Positions 10,828 through 23,215 of a stretch of 64,000 nucleotides of DNA are shown here, in pieces. Each line of letters starts with the position of its first letter. Position 1 is the stretch's first letter. The position numbers and the translations under genes are program-made. The notes under the pieces were generated by a model, which was not told the DNA's origin, made no database searches, and saw only the letters and a program-made list of their open reading frames with translations. The stretch comes from Leucogyrophana mollusca. Taxonomy: Eukaryota > Basidiomycota > Agaricomycetes > Boletales. Where the stretch lies: contig MU266344.1 of NCBI GenBank assembly GCA_021014945.1, positions 62,001 through 126,000 on the forward strand, in the 5' to 3' direction.

Positions 10828-13652
10828 ATGTTCAAAACCGCAGCAACGAAGCTCGCTCACAACTCGACGATACCCGCGCTTGCAGGAAATCATGACCTGC
10901 GACCGCTCCAAGATCTCATTAGTGCTGAGAAATCGGTGCTCCTCTCGTATGTCCACCATTAGTTGCCAGTGCGCAGTGCGGGGTTAATCGGGTCTCGCGA
11001 AGATTACAGAAACTTAGCGTGGATATGACAAAGGCCTCTGATGCCCTTCGAACGTGGGGCCTCGGGGAAGGTGACGATCTCGGGGTGCGTTAAGATATAT
11101 ACCTTCTCCATCTGAATCTGATGCTAAGTGATCGCAGGACACCCTAAGCGCCTCCGCTTCCGTTCTCGCTCACTTTTCCGCTGCTCTCTCCTCATACGCA
11201 ACTCTCGAGCACACGGTACGAGACAACCTCAAAGCAGTGCGAACCCGTGAAGAAAACCTCGACGAACTCAGAAGACGTCGGAAGCGTGTCTCTGCAAATG
11301 CCGAGTCCGCAGAAAAGAAGCTTAATAAGATGTCCCCTGAACATAAGAACCTCACACAACAGACCGATGCGTTGAATAAGCTCCGAGATGAGATCCGGTC
11401 GATGGACAGTGAGATCATGCAGGAGGAGGCTGATTTGGGGGACTTTAAGCGCAAGTGTGCGCGGAACTGGATGACGTTGAAATTTGGTGGACTGGTTGAG
11501 TGCTGTGAGAAGGGTGTGGTGAGCGTCTCGCTCATCTGATTGCGCGAGGCTTGATGTTGATAATGGGTGACAGATCGCCGGAGATATTGGGAGGAGTATC
11601 TTGCTGGTATGATCTGCCAATGCCTCCCCCTATCAGATCATACTGATTACGCAATCTAGGAAATACCTGAAGATATCACGCAACCGGGTCTCCCTCGAGC
11701 CTTCTACAACGGGCACAGTAAAGTAAATTACCTTCTCTCCGAAGCCCAGCAACAAGTCGCGCAAGTAACTTTCTCTGGAAACCCCTCCCCTCGCAATGGC
11801 CCTGGTGATGGCTACTCGCCACAAATTTCCAACCACGCACCACCAAGCCTTCAAGCGACAACATCGCCGTACCAAAACCCTCAGGTAACGACCCCGTACC
11901 TCGCCGCGCCACAGATTGGTAGCGGTTTAGGCTTCGGGTCATTCGGGTCTGGGATCACTGACCCCACCGTAAGCATGCTTTACATGTAGCCTGTTGTATC
12001 CCTTCTGATGACACGGGGTTATACAGTCCCCAACTGCGGTCACAACCAATCCACGAAGCAACAGTGCAGACGAACTAGGAGTTGTCTCCCCGACTGCGGA
12101 AACACCTCGAAATGCCAATCAATTCGCCTCTCTACCCGCGACGACACGCGGGGTATCTTTGCACGACGGTCCAGCTCCTTCGAGTTCGAGCTTCAGTCCC
12201 AGCTCTAACAGAGCATCAACGTCATTCACGAGGAACGATAATGACGTATCGTTCTCGTCATCCATTGCCGAGGCTCTATCCGTGCGGGACCCGTCAACCG
12301 CCGACGAGCTGGTGCGGTCGAGTCTGGATGACCCTGCGCCACGGTACGAGCCTCTTGCTGCGCCTTATGGTGCCTCCCCCTATGGCACATCTCCTCATAG
12401 TGCCGGCTCCCCGACGTATGGTACGTCACCTGCTGGACCGCCTCCTGGTGCTGCGCCTGCTGCGATCCCCGCATGGGGACAGGATCAAATCTTGGAGGAA
12501 GAGGAAGGCGAAAGGCGAAGGATCTCTTCTGAAGGGGAAGGCAGCCAACTGCCATATACAGCAACCGAGGATGAGCGTGAGTCCCCTCGTCAGAGCAGAC
12601 ACATTAAATTCGATACTGCCCCTTCGGATGAGGATGAACAGTCCCAGCCACAATCAAGCGTGGCTCCCGCGGAACCGTACATACCCTCACCGTCTACCTC
12701 CGAGGAGCGCAAGATCCCCCGTATTCCACCTCCTAGCTTTGATGCAGAGCCTCCCAGCACTAGTCAAGCAACATGGGACGAGGAGGAGGACGACGAAAGA
12801 GCGCGCAATGCCGCTGCTGCGCGTGAAGTGTCGAGGGAAATGGATGCGCTGGCGTTTAATGGGCTTCAGGCTCAAGCCCAGGCCCAATACCAACCTCAGC
12901 CTGGGTACCCGACGCAGCCCCAGTACGAAGTACAGCCTCCGCATAATTCGCAACCTCAGTATCAAGCGCAGCCCCAGTACCAATCGCACCCTCAGTATCA
13001 ATCACAATCACCTCCTTCTCAGTATCAGCAGTCGCCACCCTCGCAACCGCAATACCAGTCTCCTCAGTCTCAGGCACACACCTCCCCACCTCCATCCCCG
13101 CTTTCCCCTCCCAATGCACCATTCTCCCAACGCGCGACCTCTCCGCGTCCACCAAGCCAAATCCTCAGCACCTCCACGTCCCCGCGCCTCCCTTCGTCCG
13201 ACCTTCCCCGCCCTCAACTATCCACCCTCTCTCCCACAGGCTCAGCCTACCGTACCCCACCCGAATACCCCCGGCCCTTCTCATCACCCCTTATGGCCAA
13301 ATCGACCTCCTCTCTTAATGCTGCGGCACCTGGAGCTGGCGCCCCGCGCACGATATCGGCGGCGGCGTTTAGGCGACCACAGGCGCGGACGCCCAGTGGG
13401 AATGAGAGTGGACCGGCGGATACGAGTCCGTTGATGTTGAGGAAGCGCGGAGAGGGGTCGCCGCTGCCCCCTCCACCACCGCCGCCGGCGCATTTGGAGA
13501 GGCCGGTATCGGGGGTCGGGGAGGATGGCGAGTTTGACTACATTTCGGCGTATACAACCGGGGAAGACGAAGGGCAAGGCCTTGGGCCGCCGCAAGCGCC
13601 AGCTGGCTACGGACAAGGCAGATTCACGACGGATTTGGAGGGATATCGTTAA
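10828..13652 (+). CDS. PIL1: Eisosome core component Pil1/Lsp1 family, with long disordered tail
   Basis: BAR-domain protein that builds eisosomes, the furrow-like plasma membrane domains of fungi. Six exons join in phase: 10828-10946, 11003-11084, 11138-11518, 11574-11606, 11660-11968, 12027-13652, giving 849 aa. The N-terminus MFKTAATKLAHNSTIPALAG is the family hallmark. The helical BAR region runs to about residue 260, with RTWGLGEGDDLGDTLSASAS, a charged coiled coil and KFGGLVECCEKG. From about residue 270 the protein is disordered: Ser/Pro-rich, then a Gln/Pro/Tyr-rich tract of QYQ repeats (about 12880-13080). Yeast Pil1 is about 340 aa, so the tail more than doubles the length. The fourth exon is just 33 nt. 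A 450-aa overlapping ORF in another frame is a composition shadow. Confidence 0.9.
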
Positions 13653-14146
13653 GACGATGTTGTATTGATATACTTCGGTGCGCCTGGCAATTCTTGTGTG
13701 CATCTGGTCGGACTTGTCGTCTTGTATGTTCTCTACAAGCCGGTTGTCATCGGAACTCATGATTGGAATTAACTTATTTCGTGTGACACAATCAATCCTG
13801 TAGACAGTTGTAGAGCTCGTAAGTGATTAGGATGAAAGCCTGTTGTAAGTCACCGCGTAGTGGTCCTATGACCTTCGTTTTGCACTCGACTCTTTTCAGT
13901 CAAAAATCATCCCCGATGCGCTGGTTCTGATTAATCTGAAGGTAGCGCTGCCGAAGCGGTGGTGACGCGGGGTTGCTCCCGTAGTCTCGAGTAGCTGAAC
14001 TGTACTAGCACATATATGACAGTCGGCACATTGGTGTTATCGGAGGACTCGTTTGCAATAGCTACTTCTATAGTCCTTCGTGTTGTCCCCAGACCGTAGC
14101 TTAGTACATTGACAATGGCTATAAATGATCCTAGAAGCTCCTTAAT
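13653..14146. other. Intergenic between convergent genes
   Basis: 3' ends of PIL1 (+) and SDR2 (-). Nothing coding or structured recognised. Confidence 0.5.
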
Positions 14147-15408
14147 TCAAGACAAAATTATCCCTCCATCTACAGACAGCTAGTAGGTAGAGGACTCAAA
14201 TGTCAGCCACGGCAATAACACCAAACTCGGGCTGGATTCACGTACACATTGACCTGGGCGGGTGTAGCGTAAGACCGGTCCGCGTCAGGGGTGAATGCGA
14301 CGACGTTTAATCTCCGTACTCCCCCACTGATAGTAGATGTTAAGCTCACCAGTCACGAAATGGGCTTCTTTCGACGCAAGGAAAGCAACAGCTGCTGCGA
14401 TGTCTTCTGGCTCGCCAGCGTGTCCAACGGCAGTACTTTCGACCGTCTGTATGGTTAGAGTGGGTTAGGGGTTTTCGGGTTCGACCACCTAGATATGTAG
14501 CGAAGATAACGAACCCTCTGTGCGAAAGTTGGTAGTGCTTGCACTAACCAGTGAGGTAAATATCAGCTGTGGTATTCAGTACGGAGAAGTGCCAGCGAAG
14601 AGTTTACGCAATGGGGTATTCGTGGGCCCGGGAGCATAAGAGTTAACAGTAATTTTATGCTTGCCTAATTCCAGCGCTATACAGCCGAAGATTAGCTATA
14701 TCCGCAGAGATGAAAGAAATGGAACCTGCCAGCGGACTGAGTCAGCCCTCGAACAGCGAACTTCGACGCGGAGTAATGTACTGCAAGGGGCCACCCTGGA
14801 AATCCAAGGCACAATCAGCTAGCCACTTCAAGTCACGATGGGAAAGGTTATACCTCTTTTGCCAACCAAAGAACATGCCCCGATGATTCTACCGCCGCGT
14901 CCTTGTGCAACCATCTGAACCGCTGCGTACTTGTAGCACAAAAACATCCCACGCGTGTTTATCGCAAAGACAGTGTCCCAGTCCTCAGCGGAAGCTAGAA
15001 ATAGATGCTGTTCAGATGGGGACTGTTGGCTGGGATGTGTACATACTGCTTAGCACACTGCCATCAGAGCCGGGGATGCCAACATTTGCTACCATCTGCG
15101 AGGGATGTGAACAGAGATATACTTATCACATCGACTGTACTTACGACGTCGAGTCCTCCAAGCTCTTGGACCACCTGATCAACCATCCCCTTCACGTCTG
15201 CGTCCACACTCACATCCGCGTACAAGGAGAGTGCTCGACGTCCCGCGGCATTGACCTCCTGCTTGACGGTGTCAAGCTGGTCTTTCTTCGCAGGAATGTC
15301 ATTGACGGCGACGTCAAATCCGTCGTTAGCAAGTCGAAGGGCTATGGCACGCCCGATACCCTGAGCTGCTCCTGTTACAATCGCGATACCTTTAAATTCA
15401 GAAGACAT
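14147..15408 (-). CDS. Short-chain dehydrogenase/reductase (SDR2), paralogue of SDR1
   Basis: Classical SDR oxidoreductase. ATG at 15408; first exon encodes MSSEFKGIAIVTGAAQGIG with the cofactor motif TGAAQGIG. Following exons give ANVG (where the family has NAG), EDWDTVFAINTRGMFLCYKY, GRGGRIIGACS and a C-terminal block AVAFLASKEAHFVTG. An 8-nt microexon at 14253-14246 makes GQC, and the last exon 14179-14147 is 33 nt and encodes LSVDGGIILS, matching the position, length and phase of the last exon of SDR1. The stop is at 14149-14147. Middle splices (around 14500-14830) are less certain. The change of NAG to NVG may affect the active site. It shares a 1.4-kb divergent upstream region with SDR3. 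Confidence 0.82.
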
Positions 15409-16790
15409 GATTATGTAGTAGGTAGGGGGGAAGGGGGGGAGAGAAGTAGAGCGATACGAATTCTCGAAACTCTAGCTTCTTATAACTCAAGAGATAGCTC
15501 ACATACAACTATTCTCGATTAGGGGTATGGGTTGTAGATATGAATGGGTATGGCTGGTGATCATTCATCGATCCCACGGTGAACAAGTCAACAAAATCGT
15601 TCCAAAAGGTCATACATATGGTTTTGACAGCGGACTTACCAAAACACAAGTGTGAAGGTAGGTTGAGCCTAGTAAGAATCTGACACTGTACAACAAATGG
15701 GAAGGCAGAGGAACAGGGGGTCGTTGCGTACGGCTTTAGGATGGCATATAGAAGTCAGGGGAGCGGATCGACCGAACGTCGAAGAAGGCCGGCCAGAGAG
15801 TCAGGTGAACCGTTTGACAATAGTGTTAGGTAACAATATCAGAGAGTAATAATAGTACTTCACGTTGATCGGCTGGTACCCTCGTCTCGATGGTTCCTAA
15901 ATCCGCTGACTCTATCGGTGTGTCTTGCTTCGAAAATGAAGTAAATATAAACGACCACCCATCGAGCTCGTTTATTTGGAATTTGTCTGCGGTATAAGTC
16001 CAGCTGCGATGGAAAAGTAGTAGATAGGTATACCGCGCCCGCGCACTCGGGGTGTCACATGGTCGCGTACATTGTCCAAGGAGGCTGAAGAATCCATGGT
16101 CATTGGCTGAGTTTTCATTGAAGGTGCCTTGAATTACTTGGCATGGAGGTGGTCACGGTTTGGGAACAACAACGAAGTGGGATGGTTCACGGGTGTCTGA
16201 GTCGAGACTCGATTCAGTTCGGTGATTCGGTTCGACAAGCGCTACACGTGATCCCGCCGTGAGGCCAAAATAAGCCAGAGGCGGCCCCAATAACTTCGGC
16301 CTCAGTTTAGGCGGAAGTTCAACGTTCAACGTTCAGCGTCAGTTGCTGTTGAAAGGCACTCTCCAAATTTAACACGACTAGGAAGATCACTGCGAGAAAG
16401 AGCGACAGTCCCCGTCAAGCGCAATGGCCGTACCATCAGAGCCGATCACTGGCTAGGGAATGAGCGAACGAATATTGCCCACCGGCGAGAGCGAGCACGT
16501 CGACCAACGCGCCGCCAGAATGAACAAACTATGTCAGGGAATTTCGCGCGGGCATTCGCCAGCGAAACATGACAAGTGGTTCTTTGACGAAGGTGGAGTC
16601 AAATCTCCACCCCAAGTACTCACGAATTGCTTGAGGTAATCAGTTTTCCGTTCGGTGAAGGTGACGCTGTCTCCATCCCCTAATGACCGGTGACCACCGA
16701 TCTCCACTTCTTCTCCGCAGTCATTTGATCAATGCTTGAAATTGAAGAGGCCAAGTTTTCCTGGCGCCCTATCTTTCCTCAACTGTTAAT
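15409..16790. promoter_or_regulatory. Divergent upstream region shared by SDR2 and SDR3
   Basis: 1.38 kb between head-to-head SDR paralogues, with no supported gene. At 16317-16337 a heptamer repeats three times (gttcaac, gttcaac, gttcagc). The stretch 16190-16260 is rich in ttcgg/gattcg words. A role as a bidirectional promoter is inferred from gene orientation only. Confidence 0.45.
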
Positions 16791-17645
16791 ATGTCTTCCG
16801 GTACCCAAGGTATCGCAATCGTGACAGGAGCTGCTCAAGGTATTGGACGTGCAATAGCTATCCGGCTAGCTGGCGACGGGTTTGACGTTGCTGTTAATGA
16901 TATTCCGGCGAAGAAGGACCAACTGGACACTGTCAGACAAGAGATCAACTCTACACAGCGTCGGGCACTCTCCCTGTATACAGATGTGACTGTTAAAGCG
17001 GACGTAAAGGGGATGATTGGCGAGGTCGTTCAAAAACTGGGTGGGCTTGACGTTGTAAGCAGGACGAAAGTGCTATTAACCAAACCCCATTTCATCCACA
17101 TGGTCTTACAGATGGTCGCCAATGCTGGTAAATCCAACCCGGACGGCAATGTGCTAAGCAGTGCGTATGATTCACCACTGCGGGAGTAGCTTTCTCCCTG
17201 TCGCTAACATTGCACCCTAGCCACTACCGAGGATTGGGATGCAGCTTTCGCGATAAACGCTCGTGGTGTTTTTCGCTACAAGTACGCAGCGATCCAGATG
17301 GTCTCACAAGGACGGGGCGGCAGGATTATCGGAGCCTCTTCTGCGCTCGGCAAAAGAAGTATATGGGTCTTTTCCGTGGTGTGATTTGAGCGTCTGATTG
17401 TGTTCGTGAATGTAGGCTGTGGCTCCGAAGTGGAATATTGCGCCTCGAAATTTGCTGTCCGAGGTTTGACCCAGTACGCAGGTGATTTTCGTGCACCTTG
17501 TTCGTTTCGTTTCTTCTGACCGTTTTACAGCACGGGAATCGGGTAAACACAAAATTCCTGTTAACTCTTATGCCCCGGGGCCCATAGATACCCCAATGCG
17601 TGAGGCCCAATCAGTCGGCCAAATGGCCGCGACTTATGCTTGGTA
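16791..17645 (+). pseudogene. C-terminally truncated SDR (SDR3), likely pseudogene
   Basis: Close paralogue of SDR2: the first exon (16791-17054) encodes MSSGTQGIAIVTGAAQGIG and is almost the same protein as SDR2 over 88 residues. Next come ANAG, EDWDAAFAINARGVFRYKYA (one residue shorter than SDR2), GRGGRIIGASSALGKR, EYCASKFAVRGLTQ with the YxxxK pair, and NSYAPGPIDTPM. The match then stops at the position where SDR1 and SDR2 have an intron (a GTGAGG donor is still present near 17599). None of the downstream exons (EPEDIA, LASKEAHF, GQ-DGG end) is found in the next 740 bp. Reading on gives a stop at about 17643. The enzyme would lack the segment that closes the substrate pocket. Confidence 0.7.
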
Positions 17646-18384
17646 ACCGGTGCGAGCAATTCAAACGCTTGACACAGGCACACGCTCGAAACGCGAGCTT
17701 TCACTGGTCTTGGAAGGATTGCATTTAAAGACACTCCGGCGTGGAATAATGCAGACGATTGCCAGCCCTGCCTTTGGGTACTGGGGTCAGCCCAAGGCTG
17801 TCGCGAGCATTAGGCAAGTTCAGTGCACTTTCAAGAACACACCACGTTGGATGTGGTGTGGGCGGTACACGCGTTTTGAATCTGATTCACTAGGTCCTCT
17901 CTTCCGTCGCATACCACGTAATATAAAGATTAACCACGCTCTCTGGGAGACAGCGCGGCGAAGAGACCTAGGTACATGATCCGGAAGGACCGTGGCGATC
18001 ATTACCAGTCCTCGAATCACAATTCAACAACGCACCAGTCGGCTGGTCCTCAAAGCACCGCCATGGTCAGCCAGTGAACCCACAGTTAGCGCCCAATCAC
18101 GAGGTGGAGATCTCATGTGGAATGTATGCACCGTTAGCAATCAACTGGGTAAGCATATCACTAATACCAGTCAACTATCCGAGTCAGTCACCATACTTGC
18201 CACAACCGGAGGCTGTAATGCTGCGACAGGATCGATGCCGGGCTAGCATCGAGGAGGATTTAAATTGACGCGGGGTGGCGATAAGTAAAATAGAAGGTTA
18301 GATTCTATTGCTGTCGAAACTTTTAATCCTCTGTGATCCTGCTTTGCCATCCAAACATTTCCCCCAACACCCCCTCAAAGTGAA
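17646..18384. other. Intergenic, where the SDR3 3' half should be
   Basis: No SDR C-terminal sequence found on either strand. Short ORFs at 17650-17979 and 17992-18246 have no motif. Contains the promoter of SDR4. Confidence 0.5.
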
Positions 18385-19473
18385 ATGGCTTCCACCCAAG
18401 TGTGGTTCAGTGCGTACTTGGGTACATTTTCAACTTTAGCGTGCGGGTTTGACTAGGATACAAGTTACCGGCGCATCATCGGGCTTTGGCCTGTCCATGG
18501 TAGAAGTGGCGCTTGCGAGCGGTGACATCGTGGTAGCTACCGCCCGTAAACCGGAAGCCCTCGCCCACCTGTCCGCCCACCATACCACAAACGAGCTCCT
18601 CGTTATTCAGCTGGACGTGACAAAGCACGAACAGGTAGCCGCCGCCTTTGCTCAGGCAAAGAATGCTTTCGGGCGCGTTGACATTGTATACAACAATGCG
18701 GGCCAGGCCGTTCTCGGAGAGATCGAGTGTGTACCTGACGACCTCGCGCGGGCTCTTTTCGATATTAACTTCTGGGGAGCGGTAAATGTCAGTAGGGAGG
18801 CGGTCAGGTTTTTCCGAGAAGAGAATCCTTCGGGCCGCGGGGGGACACTGCTTCAAACCTCGAGTGTGTTGGCGATCAGAGGCATTGCTTGCCTTTCCTA
18901 TTACTCCGCAGGGTAAGTACAAGACATTGGTGTCGATTCGGTGCTCACGTCATCGTAATAGGAAATGGGGTAAGCCGTCGTGGTTTGCGCAATCCCTGAG
19001 CTTTCGCTCAAGATAATATCTAGCATTAGAAGGGTTCAGTGAATCTCTTTCTCAGGAGCTCGATCCTAAATGGAATATAAAGGTGTGTGGACTCGACGAG
19101 CGCAGACTCGTGAATGATCTCATGCTACTGATAGATCGTCGTCCTCCAAGCCGGGTGGCACCGTACCAAGATCAATTCCCGAGCAACAAGGCTGCCCGGC
19201 CATCCCGCTTACCTAGAACCTACGTCAGCGGTCATGCAAACCAGGGACGTCATATGCGGCATGGACGAGAGCCAAGTAACTCAGGACGTGGATAAAGCTA
19301 GTCGGGCCATTTTTGAGTTCTTGCGGAGCGCCGACTCGGAGGGTGTTTTGGTGAGGCTTCCACTGGGTAAGGACAGCGTGGCTGCAACCAAAGAAAAGAT
19401 CATATTGCTGTCTGAGACTGTGGGGAAGTGCGAGAAGTGGTCCAAGGACCTTACGATTGATAAGTCAGAGTAG
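18385..19473 (+). CDS. Short-chain dehydrogenase/reductase, distinct subfamily (SDR4)
   Basis: Classical SDR of the fungal oxidoreductase type, distinct from SDR1-3; substrate unknown. Proposed exons: 18385-18413, 18457-18912, 18962-18969, 19024-19082, 19135-19473, giving 296 aa. Motifs: VTGASSGFG for cofactor binding, VYNNAGQAVLGE, and the catalytic YYSAGK (Y159, K163). ALEGFSESLSQELDPKWNIK and a C-terminal RAIFEFLRS…VRLPLGKDSV block are typical of the family. The third exon is only 8 nt and carries the catalytic lysine codon; without it the conserved GKW is lost and the frame breaks. The usual PGG loop after the fourth exon reads QAGW, which is unusual. The first donor (GT at 18414) was chosen for phase; a nearer GT at 18410 does not keep the frame. 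Confidence 0.8.
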
Positions 19474-20575
19474 TAATTTCGGATGTGTACGATGTTGAAA
19501 AAGTAGAATAAATGTACTGAACTTGGTCTTACCAAACGAGCTGCTGCTTCGAAGGGAATGGGTGCCGGGAATCATATTGTGATATCACTCACTGTGTCCT
19601 ACCTTGCTTCGAAAGAAGCTCATTTCACCACTCGTGAGCGTGATGCCTAACAATTACTTCTGTGGACGCTGTTGAATGTCGTCGTGTGCTCTGGGTACAG
19701 AACTCAGGCGAGAGCCTGCGTAAATCTAGCATGGACCGAGTGCGTTGAGACTGACCTTGCGATCAATAACAGCTCTCGGTGGACGGAGGATTGGTATCAT
19801 CTTAAAATCGCGACTTCTGGGGATTGTGTACCTCGCACATGTATTGCCAGCCAACTCCAGAAATTGCTACACTAGTGTCTCGAATCGGCACAATAAACGA
19901 AACGTACCCGTCCAGTTCACAATAATCGTCTTTCTTCACCAAGCCCTCTCCCTGGCTCTCCCTGGCTCTCCCGGCAAAAGTTGTTGTTCTAAAGCCTGGA
20001 CAGTAGCAGCAGATGTCAACAAGAGGGTCCTCCGAGTCATAGTCATCTCTGGTGCGAGAGCCTTTTTCGTCACTCATGGCGTCCGTCGGCGGATTGGAGA
20101 CGGTACTTGGAGACTGATGTCTGAGTGCGGCGAAAACTCCTTGGGAAAGTGGATGACCTCACTAGACCTGATCACAAATCGGAAGCCAGTTGGAAAAGTT
20201 GAGGTTCCGAGCTTGCCGATCCTGAACTAACCTGCAAGCAGCACATAGGTATGTCTGAGAGAAGCGAATGCAAGTGACTTGTGGGACGTGGCTGGACGTA
20301 TATTATTACACTGAAGTGCAATTCGCCAACGCCCTACCTCAATCACTAAATAGTATAATTTCCATTTCCATTTGTTGGTTCCGCGGCCGGCCACAAGGTG
20401 GTGGGCCTGCGTTACACAGGCAGTCTCCGAAGTTTAACGTGATGGTGTGATGACCATCCTTCAGCAGTTCGGCCTCACGCCGAATGTAAGTTCCGAAGAT
20501 GACCAAACGGTGGGATGGCGAGGCGCATCGGGAGCTATGTCCCGACAGAACCAATGTGTCTATAAGACGAAAGAA
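19474..20575. other. Intergenic between convergent genes
   Basis: About 1.1 kb with no supported gene. An ORF at 19745-20230 lacks motifs. A short direct repeat ctccctggctctccctggctctccc lies at about 19947-19971 and gtttccatttccattt-like runs near 20358. Confidence 0.45.
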
Positions 20576-23215
20576 CTATGCCCATGGGTTGTCGCCACCG
20601 TCATCTTCGGGGCTGACGTAGCCGTACCCACCCATGCGAGCATACGCAGGCGGTGTCTCCGCTCGAACCACCTGCTCCGCGTCCTGGACCTCCGGCACGT
20701 CGTCGCCCAATCGCTCTTCAATCGCTCTTTCTTCCAGACCCTCTTGGTCGCCATCCCCGCCTTCAGTGAGGACAAACTGTCCTCTTTGCTCGTGCTCATC
20801 ACTGTCCCAGCGGTCGTGTCCCGGCCCACTTTGCTCCTCGTTCCATACCCTTCTCAGCCGCCCCGCACCGGGAGAATGCGAGAGAGGAGAGTGTGCATGT
20901 GGGGGAACGCTGAGGGTCTGTGCACGAGCATCAGGAATAGAGATGACAAGGTCGACTGCATCCGGCTCAGCGAGCGGCGTACGCGCTCCGGGACGTTGAT
21001 TGTGAGAGGGGTGGCTCGGAGAAGATGACTGGTGGTTTGAATGCAGATTTGGTGGTGTTCGGACCTGGGGAGAACGAGACGTGGACGAGGAGTGCAAATT
21101 TTGATTTGAATGAGCATGCGAGTGTGGCGAGTTTGAACGGTGATGCGAGGAAGGAGCTTGCGCCTGCTTCTCCGAGGTCGTCCGTGCCCTAGAGTGTGGG
21201 TTCAAGCGAGAAGTGGACCCTGATGGGCGGAGTTGCCGCCCTGCTGGACTGCCAGAGGAGCCCGGGGATGCCGACACTGACGTAGAGCCGCTGCTACCAG
21301 GACTTCTTCCTTTGTCCTTGTTTCCTACTTTCGTCCACCCAAGCTTCACACCGCTCACAACGCTACCTTCCTCGAAATCCACAACCCGCTCCTCCGATAC
21401 GAACCCCTCATCTTCGTCATCTTCGTAGGTTCTCGCCTTCCGCGTTCCCGTAGCTCCGTATCCGGTGGTCCTCGTCGGCAAGCTGCCCTCGCCTTTCCTC
21501 CCACTATAAGCCGGCCTGATGCTGACACCCTCCCTCACGATTCTCGCCTCTTCATCCCACATGGCCCGTCGTGCGTCCTCTGAGCTCACGTCCACTACCG
21601 GATACGCGTAATCACCGAACACATACTTCCTCGCATGTTCATACAGTGTCTCATCCGCACCTGCAAGCTCGTCAGAGAAGTGTAGCGCATACTCGTCCTC
21701 GTCTTCTGCTGACGCATCATCTCCAGGAAATTGTGATTGGCGCTGCCTATCAGGCGCATCGTGCACGACATTGTGTGCGTCGGAAGCGAGCAGCGGGGCT
21801 CGAACGTCCTCATTGTCGGCGTGCCGTCCCAGCCATCCCCGTGAGTCATCAGCCAAACCATTGACCTCGGGCAGCCAGTACTTGCGCTTCCCGCCCGCCG
21901 AGTATCGAAGCCCTGCGCGGATACGGCGCTCCCTCCCAGCGCCAATATGCATCCCGCCTTCAGATGGTTCAAACTCACGATAAGTGAGCCCACCACCGCG
22001 TAGCGTCTCGCGGGTGTCTTCGGCTAGGTCCTTGAGGCCGAAAGCATCGCGCAGTGCATAACCCATGCGCATGCGTGCGACATACACAGGAGCTTTCACC
22101 CCTCCTTGCGAGTCTGCCGGCGATTTTACGAAATCGCGATACGAAAAGGCGTACATGTGTGCCAGAGCGAAGAAGGGCATCTCTATGCATATGAGCGTGT
22201 CTGTAAGTCCGAGGGAAATATGTTCACTGTCCGTGTATGGACCAAGGCGGGTGATGGCGTTGACCGCGACAAGGAAGGATACGAGAATGGATTGCCAGAA
22301 AGAGAAAAACAGTATGCCCTTTACGCAAAGGAATTTGGGGACTGGGCTATAAAAGACGAACTTAATCCGGCTTTGGAAACGTGATTGGCAATGCTCACCG
22401 GAAGGGCTTCAAATCATCGCTGACGCACAGCCAGAAGACAGCGAGGCAATAGAGCGCGAGACAGATTGAGATGTTGTATATGATTGACACGTAGAGATAA
22501 CCCGAACGTGCACGAAAGTCACCTTCATTGTAGGTTCCTGTAGCTTTCATGATGAGACTTGCAACTGCAAGCATGGGCTTTACTTGTACATATTCTGCAA
22601 AAAGACTCTTCAATGCGACAAACGAGCACAGAATAGATGGTACGGACGGAGAATGCCGCGTTTGAGAAAAAGGAACATGTACGGGTCGCTAACGTCGATC
22701 TCGTGCCGCCATAAGCTGACGGGAAAGACCGCTGGTTTGGGGGGTCGTCCATGTAAGAGAATGAGGACAGAGCGCTCGCCACCGAGGTAATCCAAGAGCA
22801 GGACAAAGAAACAGTATATAACAAACGCCTATAAACAGTGATGTCATTTCAGTCGCACATCCTCGCAAAAACTATTAACTGTTACAGACCTCGTATATGT
22901 CCCGAACTACGTCGATAAAGAAGGCCGCGTCGAGAGAGAAGAGAGAAATCAGTGATGAAACGGCGTATATGGGGACCATGACCATGATGCGAACGACCAT
23001 CCTGTGCATCAATCGGTCAGCTCTTGCGCTAGTAGACCGAACCACAGACGAACGCACCTCTGCAAGAAAGGTTTTCGGTAGTTTATTAATTGTAGGTAAA
23101 TCGAAATCCCACTGACGACCACCGCTACAAATGTCGCAATTCCTGCCGTGAGGAGTACAGGGAGTGGAAGACTGGAGCCTGAACCGCGTCCATAGTCGTC
23201 ACCTGGGTGGGCCAT
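20576..23215 (-). CDS. TMEM184/organic solute transporter alpha family (DUF300) membrane protein
   Basis: Multi-pass membrane protein of the OST-alpha/TMEM184 family; fungal members are poorly characterised and some locate to vacuole or endosome membranes. Five exons join in phase: 23215-23058, 23001-22890, 22828-22648, 22594-22399, 22346-20576, giving 805 aa. Hydrophobic segments include LLTAGIATFVAVVVSGISIY, FVIYCFFVLLLDYLGGER and ILFFSFWQSILVSFLVAVNA. The family motif block GGERSVLILLHGRPP is present, and IEMPFFALAHMYAFSYRDF ends the core. Past about residue 280 the large last exon encodes a cytosolic tail of some 520 residues. It is acidic at first, then Ser/Pro/His-rich with tandem SP and HSH words, and is predicted disordered. 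It shares a divergent promoter region with the Kelch gene. Confidence 0.88.

Noticed and set aside
12082..13434. 450-aa plus-strand ORF overlapping the Pil1 tail
   Set aside because: It is a different frame of the Gln/Pro-rich repeat exon; the Pil1 frame carries the splice continuity, and the long overlap is explained by low-complexity sequence.
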